This document shows, piece by piece, positions 59,857 through 64,000 of a stretch of 64,000 nt of DNA. The stretch lies in NCBI RefSeq assembly GCF_004339595.1, contig NZ_SMFU01000007.1:804658-868657 (forward strand). Reading direction: 5' to 3'. Position numbers and translations under genes: made by a program. The notes beneath the pieces are model-generated. The model searched no databases, was not told the origin of the DNA, and saw only the letters and a program-made list of their open reading frames with translations. This DNA is from Marinobacterium mangrovicola (lineage in GTDB: Bacteria; Pseudomonadota; Gammaproteobacteria; Pseudomonadales; Balneatricaceae). Each line of letters starts with the position of its first letter. Within the stretch, counting starts at the first letter, position 1.

Positions 59857-60716
59857 ATCTCTCGGTTTGCACTATCTCCTTCAGGCACCAGCTGATTGCG
59901 CTCAGCGATATAGCAACCTGGGCCCAGCAGCACGGCTTTACCGGCATCGAACTCTGGGGGGCACACGCCATCAATCTCGAGCCTGAGGATCAGTTCGACG
60001 CCGCCTGGCTCGGTTCCCTCGGCCTGGAAGTACCGATGATAAGTGACTATCTGCCCTTGGAAGGATCGGAAGTCAGGGCGCTACGGCACCTGGAGCGACT
60101 CTGCCATCTTGCGAATCGCTGGGAGGCACCCAAGCTGCGAACCTTTGCCGGTAACCGTGGCAGTGCCGTTGTTACCAGGGAAGAAAGAAAGGCGTGGGTG
60201 GCAAGGCTGCGGAATCTCGCCAGTCTTGCCGCTGCACACGGGGTTCAACTGGTGGTAGAAACCCACCCCAACACCCTGGCCGACACTCTGGCGTCCACCC
60301 GTCAGCTGCTGGAGGAGGTCGATCACCCCGCAATGGGGATCAATTTCGATGTGCTTCATGTTTGGGAGGCGGGCGACGATCCGCTGGAAAGCCTCAGAGC
60401 TTTGGCACCGAAGGTGTGTCATTTCCATCTGAAAAACATCGACAAGCGCGAGAACCTCGGCGTGTTTGCACCGGCCAATGTGTATGCCGCGGCGGGTTCT
60501 CGCGATGGCATGGTGCCGCTGCTGGAGGGAGCGTTCGACTATCGTACGTTTCTGCAATCTTTGGGCTCAATGGGGCTGCTGGATGCGTCGCTCGAATGGT
60601 TCGGCCCGGATGTGAAAAACGTGCTGGCGCGGGATTGCAGAGAGATCTCGGCCTTAACAGACAATCCGCACCCAGCAATGCAGGCAAAAGACCCATACTC
60701 ATCGATCGCGGTCTGA
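59853..60716 (+). CDS. asbF: 3-dehydroshikimate dehydratase AsbF
   Basis: This 287-residue TIM-barrel metalloenzyme (xylose-isomerase-like fold) converts 3-dehydroshikimate to 3,4-dihydroxybenzoate, the catechol building block of petrobactin. It is very similar to Bacillus AsbF from the first residues (SVCTISFRHQLIAL, GFTGIELWGAHA). Metal-ligand candidates are Glu136 (VETHPNTL), Asp166, His192 (HFHLKN) and Glu248 (SLEWFG). The ATG at 59853 forms an ATGA overlap with asbE like the other junctions and gives the family N-terminus; the ATG at 59847 is an alternative, and AGGAGG (59837-59842) could serve either. Confidence 0.93.
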   Translation: MNLSVCTISFRHQLIALSDIATWAQQHGFTGIELWGAHAINLEPEDQFDAAWLGSLGLEVPMISDYLPLEGSEVRALRHLERLCHLANRWEAPKLRTFAGNRGSAVVTREERKAWVARLRNLASLAAAHGVQLVVETHPNTLADTLASTRQLLEEVDHPAMGINFDVLHVWEAGDDPLESLRALAPKVCHFHLKNIDKRENLGVFAPANVYAAAGSRDGMVPLLEGAFDYRTFLQSLGSMGLLDASLEWFGPDVKNVLARDCREISALTDNPHPAMQAKDPYSSIAV

Positions 60717-60946
60717 AGGTGAAGCCTAAGCTGTCGGTACTCCCTGAGGCGAAACGGAGTCGAAAAGACCGCATATAGACTGCTTCAGCTAGGGTAGGTC
60801 TACCTGCTTTCAACGACAGCCTTGCCGTCGTACTCTCTGTTAGGCAGCTTCTGCTATGCGCACAGAGCTCACAAATACAGATAGCAGACAGGTATTCAGA
60901 AAAGAAAAACCTGTCTGCCAAGAACCATTGCTGGTGACGAGCCTGG
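60717..60946. other. Intergenic region between asbF and the SDR gene, with one inverted repeat
   Basis: There is no gene in this 230-base gap between converging units. GCAGACAGGT (60884-60893) pairs perfectly with ACCTGTCTGC (60909-60918) about 30 bases past the SDR stop. It is a possible weak terminator, though no T run follows directly. No good terminator was found directly after asbF. Confidence 0.4.
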
Positions 60947-61687
60947 TTACCAGGGCAGCGGGCCGTTGCGGTCAAAGAAACCGCCGGTGGGGCCGTCATC
61001 TTCAATCAGGGCCAGTTTCACCGAAGACTCGGCACCCACTTCAACGGTCTGCGCGTAGGCCATCAGTGCGGGGTCAACCGCGCGGGTGGCAGTAAGGCCC
61101 GGCTCAACGGCGTTCACCTTGATGCCGCTATCTTCCAGCTCACGCGCCAGATGAATGGTCATCACGTTGATAGCGGCTTTTGATGCCGCATAGGAGGGCA
61201 GCATAACGTTGTAGTATGGGCTGTTTTTGTCGGTCATCATCTCCAGCGATGCCAGACTGCTGGATACATTGACGATGCGCCCGTGGGCGGATTTTTTCAG
61301 AAGCGGCAGCAACGCCTGCGTCACGGCAAAGGTGCCAAATACGTTGGTTTCAAAGGTGGCTTTGAGATCGTCCACGGCGAGACCGCTAAGGGGCCCCTGA
61401 TCCTTGGCGATGCCGGCGTTGTTGACCAGAATATCAAGACGGCCGAAGCGCTCGGTGAGTGTCTTGGCGGCCGCGCTGATGCTATTGCTGTCACACGTAT
61501 CGAGTTGCACCAGATCCACCTCAAGCCCCTGTCCGGCCAGCTCGCCGACCACGCCCTCGCCCTTGGCAATATTGCGCGAACCAATGACCACACGTACTCC
61601 CTGGCGAGCCAGCTGTCGCGCAGTTTCCTTGCCGATACCGTCACTGGCACCGGTAACCAGAGCGATTTTTTCACTATTACCTGTCAT
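60947..61687 (-). CDS. Short-chain dehydrogenase/reductase under a SoxR-type promoter
   Basis: This 246-residue classical SDR has the cofactor motif TGASDGIGKE near the N-terminus, LVNNAGIA near 88, the catalytic Ser in VNVSSSLAS near 142 and YxxxK as SYAASKAAINV near 165-175. After the Rossmann motif, SRN (VIGSRN) suggests NADPH preference. It resembles plant and bacterial carbonyl or quinone reductases; the substrate is unknown. Its promoter carries a SoxR-like box, so induction by redox-cycling compounds is predicted. It is convergent with the asb operon and not obviously part of it. Confidence 0.88.
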   Translation of the reverse strand: MTGNSEKIALVTGASDGIGKETARQLARQGVRVVIGSRNIAKGEGVVGELAGQGLEVDLVQLDTCDSNSISAAAKTLTERFGRLDILVNNAGIAKDQGPLSGLAVDDLKATFETNVFGTFAVTQALLPLLKKSAHGRIVNVSSSLASLEMMTDKNSPYYNVMLPSYAASKAAINVMTIHLARELEDSGIKVNAVEPGLTATRAVDPALMAYAQTVEVGAESSVKLALIEDDGPTGGFFDRNGPLPW

Positions 61688-61773
61688 TTACCTGTCCTTC
61701 CGTTGGGTTGAATCTAGAGCTGTGAAGGTCCTGCCCGTGCGTGCCTCAACGCATAGAGCAGAACATGAAGAAT

Positions 61774-61804
61774 ACTCTAATACCTCAACGTAACTTGAGG
61801 TCAA
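61774..61804 (-). promoter_or_regulatory. MerR/SoxR-type promoter with near-consensus SoxR box
   Basis: On the minus strand, -35 TTGACC (61804-61799) and -10 TAGAGT (61779-61774) are 19 bases apart, the over-long spacer typical of MerR-family targets. The spacer and -35 hold a 20-base dyad (61782-61801) with perfect 7-base arms ACCTCAA and TTGAGGT. It differs from the E. coli soxS box at two central positions. It lies about 90 bases before the SDR start. Confidence 0.82.
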
Positions 61805-62368
61805 CGGGGTAGATCGACGAAAACGGGAAAATTTTCCGCCGAGACAAGTTAGGACTAGTCGAGGTAGGTAAGCAGCGTTGGATGCCAAAATAGGAGCAGA
61901 ATAAAAATTCATCAAGACAGATATATAACAGGTGCTCTAACCTGAATCTCTGCTGGCAGAGTGCATACAGAACCACGAGCGAAGGTAAAGGGTCGGTGCC
62001 CGAAGGCGGGTAGTGGGTGGAGCTTCTGCGTGGTGCACATTGCGGGTGTTAGCAGGTACCTGGGCCGACTCTAGGTATCGACCCAAGGCGATCGTTGGTC
62101 GTTGTGGATCATGCTCATTTGCCTCTGGCGGCTAGTGTGAAATTGGTCCAATATCAAGACATTATGTAAAGGCCGTTGTGGGATACTGCGCACGGCATTG
62201 CTTAAAAACGCGCATGCTCGTTTTCAGCGGAAAGAGAATGGCTGTGATATCTCGATTTATCTCTTCTCTCCAGGTGCTTAGATCAGCTCTACCAGGCTTT
62301 CACTGGGAGCAGAAACGCGCATGCGCAGTATTAAAATTTTGCGATCTGCAAGGAAGCAAAGTACTGGT
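61805..62368. other. Non-coding stretch before the cassette genes
   Basis: No convincing gene lies in these 564 bases. I see a 12-base perfect palindrome GGAAAATTTTCC (61826-61837), a hairpin CTCTGC/GCAGAG near 61948-61961, and a 12-base direct repeat AAACGCGCATGC at 62206-62217 and 62313-62324. Base composition becomes more AT-rich towards the right. No integron integrase, attI or clear upstream attC was found. Confidence 0.4.
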
Positions 62369-62827
62369 ATGACATACAAACTCGATAAGAAATTTTTATG
62401 GCGTAGCAAACTCAAAATTATTGCCATGGGCTTAGTCTTTATCGTTGCTGGAACTGCCTTTACATATGCAATGGCCCTTGAAGAAAATTGGAAGTTTTTA
62501 CTTGGTATCTTCTTCATCTATCTAGGCTTTAAAAAATTCAAAGAACTCAAGTACTGGGAAGCCAATAACAACAAAATATCCCTTGAGATCAGTCAAGACG
62601 CTATATCTGTATCAGACATGACTGAAGCTCGCTCTTTGAAGGTCAGTAGTATTACGAAAGCCGTGATTCAGCCTATACACGGTAAGATCAAATCTATTGT
62701 CATACATAGCTCTGGCGGTGGTATCACCAGGCTGGAAGGCTTTGAAAATATGGATAAAATAGCCAGTCAACTTAAGGGCGTTCTTGGTGAGTCTAATGTC
62801 AAAACCGCGAAAATATTCCATCGCTAA
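62369..62827 (+). CDS. Cassette-borne membrane protein of unknown function (cassette 1)
   Basis: This 152-residue protein has two hydrophobic segments near the N-terminus (IIAMGLVFIVAGTAFTYAMAL and WKFLLGIFFIYLGF) and a soluble C-terminal half rich in beta-forming stretches (ISLEISQDAISVSDM, SIVIHSSGGGITRLEG). This layout resembles membrane-anchored PH-like domains, but I do not recognise the family. Codon use is AT-rich (Lys AAA, Ile ATA) unlike the neighbouring genes, and the stop codon lies inside an attC site. The ATG at 62369 is taken; an in-frame ATG at 62321 is possible and neither has an ideal ribosome site. Confidence 0.65.
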   Translation: MTYKLDKKFLWRSKLKIIAMGLVFIVAGTAFTYAMALEENWKFLLGIFFIYLGFKKFKELKYWEANNNKISLEISQDAISVSDMTEARSLKVSSITKAVIQPIHGKIKSIVIHSSGGGITRLEGFENMDKIASQLKGVLGESNVKTAKIFHR

Positions 62828-62911
62828 CAAGGGCCTGATGTTCGCCGCTATCGCGGCTGGGACCTCCACTTCGCTGGCGCTATGTTCCGGCCCCATAGGC
62901 CGGCGTTAAAT
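62822..62911 (+). repeat. Integron attC recombination site 1
   Basis: The layout is R'' CGCTAAC (62822-62828), spacer AAGG, L'' GCCTGATG (62833-62840), a central region, L' CATAGGC (62894-62900), spacer CGGC, and R' GTTAAAT (62905-62911). L'' pairs with L' perfectly except for one extrahelical G, the hallmark that sets strand choice. R' fits the GTTRRRY core. The cassette 1 stop codon TAA lies within R''. Its length of 90 bases is in the normal range. Confidence 0.85.
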
Positions 62912-62932
62912 TTCACCACAAAAGGAGAGTGC

Positions 62933-63448
62933 ATGCCATTTACACCATTACATATGGGGCCGGGAGTTTTGGTCAAAGCCATACTTCAAAGTAGCTTTAG
63001 TTTAATGGTATTCGGCTGGGCTCAGATTGTTATGGATATTCAGCCCCTTGTTGTCATGATTTCAGGTGAAGGGCATCTCCACGGTTTCTCCCACACATAT
63101 ATCGGTGCTATTCTATTGGCCATATTTTCAGCGCTCTCTGGTAAGTACCTCTCTGAAATCGGCCTCTTTGTTCTAGGTCTTAATCCACAGTGGCAAGTAA
63201 AAATTTCTTGGTGGGTTTGTTTTCTATCTGCATTTATTGGCACCTTTAGTCATGTATTACTTGATAGCATAATGCATTCGGACGTAGAGCCGTTTTTCCC
63301 AGCAAGTAAAGCAAATATGTTTCTCGGCTTAATCTCTATTCAAGCTTTACACAAGGTGTGCTTATATAGTGGTTTAGTGGGCGGTGCTCTTTACTTCGCC
63401 ATAATCTGGGCACGAAAATTTAACAAGCAAAGGCAAAGCGACGCGTAA
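62933..63448 (+). CDS. Cassette-borne membrane protein, YdjM-like metal-dependent hydrolase candidate (cassette 2)
   Basis: This 171-residue protein has about four hydrophobic segments. Conserved-looking polar residues sit at membrane edges: HMGPGVL at the start, MDIQP near 38, HLHGFSHTYIGA near 51-62 and HVLLDSIMH near 110. The His/Asp pattern recalls the YdjM/DUF4184-type membrane hydrolases, whose natural function is unknown. AAAGGAGAG lies six bases before the ATG. The gene starts 22 bases after the attC 1 core and ends inside attC 2, exactly as in an integron cassette. Codon use is AT-rich compared with the chromosome. Confidence 0.72.
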   Translation: MPFTPLHMGPGVLVKAILQSSFSLMVFGWAQIVMDIQPLVVMISGEGHLHGFSHTYIGAILLAIFSALSGKYLSEIGLFVLGLNPQWQVKISWWVCFLSAFIGTFSHVLLDSIMHSDVEPFFPASKANMFLGLISIQALHKVCLYSGLVGGALYFAIIWARKFNKQRQSDA

Positions 63449-63474
63449 GCGCGTGCTTGCATTAGGCGTTAAAG
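63418..63474 (+). repeat. Integron attC recombination site 2
   Basis: The layout is R'' ATTTAAC (63418-63424), spacer AAGC, L'' AAAGGCAA (63429-63436), then a hairpin tip with ACGCG/CGCGT around TAAG, L' TTGCATT (63457-63463), spacer AGGC, and R' GTTAAAG (63468-63474). L''/L' pair with one mismatch and one extrahelical G, in the same geometry as site 1. R' departs from GTTRRRY only at the last base. Length is 57 bases. It overlaps the 3' end of cassette gene 2. Confidence 0.75.
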
Positions 63475-63560
63475 TCACCTTCGGGCCATCGGCTATCGTC
63501 AGACTTTGAGGGTTTGATACGGCTCAGTAATAGGGGCGTCTTCGAGCGGCACTCAATAGA

Positions 63561-63609
63561 TTCAAAAACGTCTGGGCTGGCACATGCATAGCACCGTTCC
63601 CAGACGTTT
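63561..63609 (-). terminator. Intrinsic terminator for the minus-strand ABC transporter unit
   Basis: A perfect 11-bp stem, AAACGTCTGGG (63566-63576) / CCCAGACGTTT (63599-63609), runs on the minus strand into TTTTT. It lies about 135 bases past the ATPase stop and on the border of the cassette region. Confidence 0.65.
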
Positions 63610-63681
63610 CTAGACCTGTCACACAGGTACGAGTCCCAAGGCTTTATACCTACCGTAGCAAGGATCACTGAGCCCAGGTCC

Positions 63682-63726
63682 CATAACAGCGTTACCCTCA
63701 CGCTTGGAGGTATTTGGGCTGTTATG
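63682..63726. other. Inverted-repeat structure downstream of the ABC ATPase
   Basis: CATAACAGC (63682-63690) pairs perfectly with GCTGTTATG (63718-63726). An overlapping alternative pairs AGCCCA (63671-63676) with TGGGCT (63715-63720), and a small inner stem TACC/GGTA is also present. It lies just after the ATPase stop on its transcript. It may be an RNA structure, a decayed attC-like site, or a repeat unit; nothing decides this. Confidence 0.45.
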
Positions 63727-63744
63727 ACGTCTCAATGTTTCTGT

Positions 63745-64000
63745 TCAGTGCTCGATGGCGCGATCGCAGAGCACGATGGGGGTGCCGTTGGAACAGCGCT
63801 CGATTCTCCCCTCAATGCCGTAGGCCTCACGCAGTACCTCAGGGGTAAGAACCTCGCGGGCAGGCCCCTGAGCCAGTACGCCGCCCTGGCCCAGCACGAG
63901 TAGCTGGTCGCAGAAGCGCAGCGCAAGATTGATATCGTGGATAGCGACCATGGCGGTGGCTTCCTGCTCGCGGGTGACGTCACGGACACAGTTAAGCACG
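63745..64000 (-). CDS. Siderophore-type ABC transporter ATP-binding protein, C-terminal part only
   Basis: About 84 residues of the C-terminus are visible; the rest lies beyond the right edge. MVAIHDINLALRFCDQLLVLGQGGVLAQGPAREVLTPEVLREAYGI is typical of FecE/FhuC/BtuD-class importers: the switch His lies in AIHDINLA, followed by the D-loop-distal strand and the EVLTPE helix. Such ATPases power uptake of ferric siderophores, haem or cobalamin. Its place next to the petrobactin genes suggests ferric-petrobactin uptake, but the substrate cannot be fixed from this fragment. Confidence 0.85.
   Translation of the reverse strand, partial: VLNCVRDVTREQEATAMVAIHDINLALRFCDQLLVLGQGGVLAQGPAREVLTPEVLREAYGIEGRIERCSNGTPIVLCDRAIEH

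Noticed and set aside
61847-61853. GTTAGGA as left core site of cassette 1
   Set aside because: It misses the GTTRRRY consensus at the last base and no R''/L'' arms could be paired upstream of it.

Overview
The window is a chromosomal segment of a GC-rich marine gammaproteobacterium, probably of the Oceanospirillales/Marinobacter-like part of the class. Three things point there. One is a complete Na+-pumping NADH:quinone oxidoreductase operon. The second is a gene order (psrA-like, nagZ, cydDC, csiV, mfd, long gap, nqrA-F, apbE, nqrM, sthA) that largely matches a block I know from Pseudomonas. The third is a petrobactin-type siderophore operon of the kind known from Marinobacter. The genus is an inference.

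Layout, left half. 1-9.9 kb: the 3' part of a large NAD-glutamate dehydrogenase, a D-2-hydroxyacid dehydrogenase, rluA-rlmD on the minus strand, a TrpD2/YbiB homologue and a Kef-type antiporter without an RCK domain. 10-16 kb: nfuA, lon (with a sigma-32-like promoter), hupB, tRNA-Asp, a 235-bp MITE-like element and ppiD. 16-24 kb (minus strand): yejABEF peptide importer, a small membrane protein, mltD and gloB. 24-37 kb: a YafS-like methyltransferase, rnhA-dnaQ, nhaB, nudC, an SCP2 protein, sohB, a PsrA-like regulator, a cytoplasmic YkuD enzyme followed by nagZ (peptidoglycan recycling), an MscS channel and cydDC.

Layout, right half. 37-43 kb: csiV-mfd diverging from a long-form GAPDH. 43-52 kb: nqrABCDEF-apbE-nqrM and sthA, a redox-energy block. 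52-61 kb: an iron-acquisition island. A MATE exporter and asbABCDEF (petrobactin assembly from citrate, spermidine and 3,4-dihydroxybenzoate) are each preceded by a strong Fur box. The window ends in a partial siderophore-type ABC ATPase on the minus strand, which is probably the matching uptake system.

Between the siderophore operon and the ABC transporter lie two notable things. The first is a short-chain dehydrogenase gene whose promoter has a near-consensus SoxR box in a 19-bp MerR-type spacer. The second is an AT-richer stretch with two unrelated membrane-protein genes, each ending in a well-formed integron attC site, with no integrase in view. This looks like a small array of orphan gene cassettes (CALIN-like). 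No CRISPR array, rRNA or intact insertion sequence is seen.
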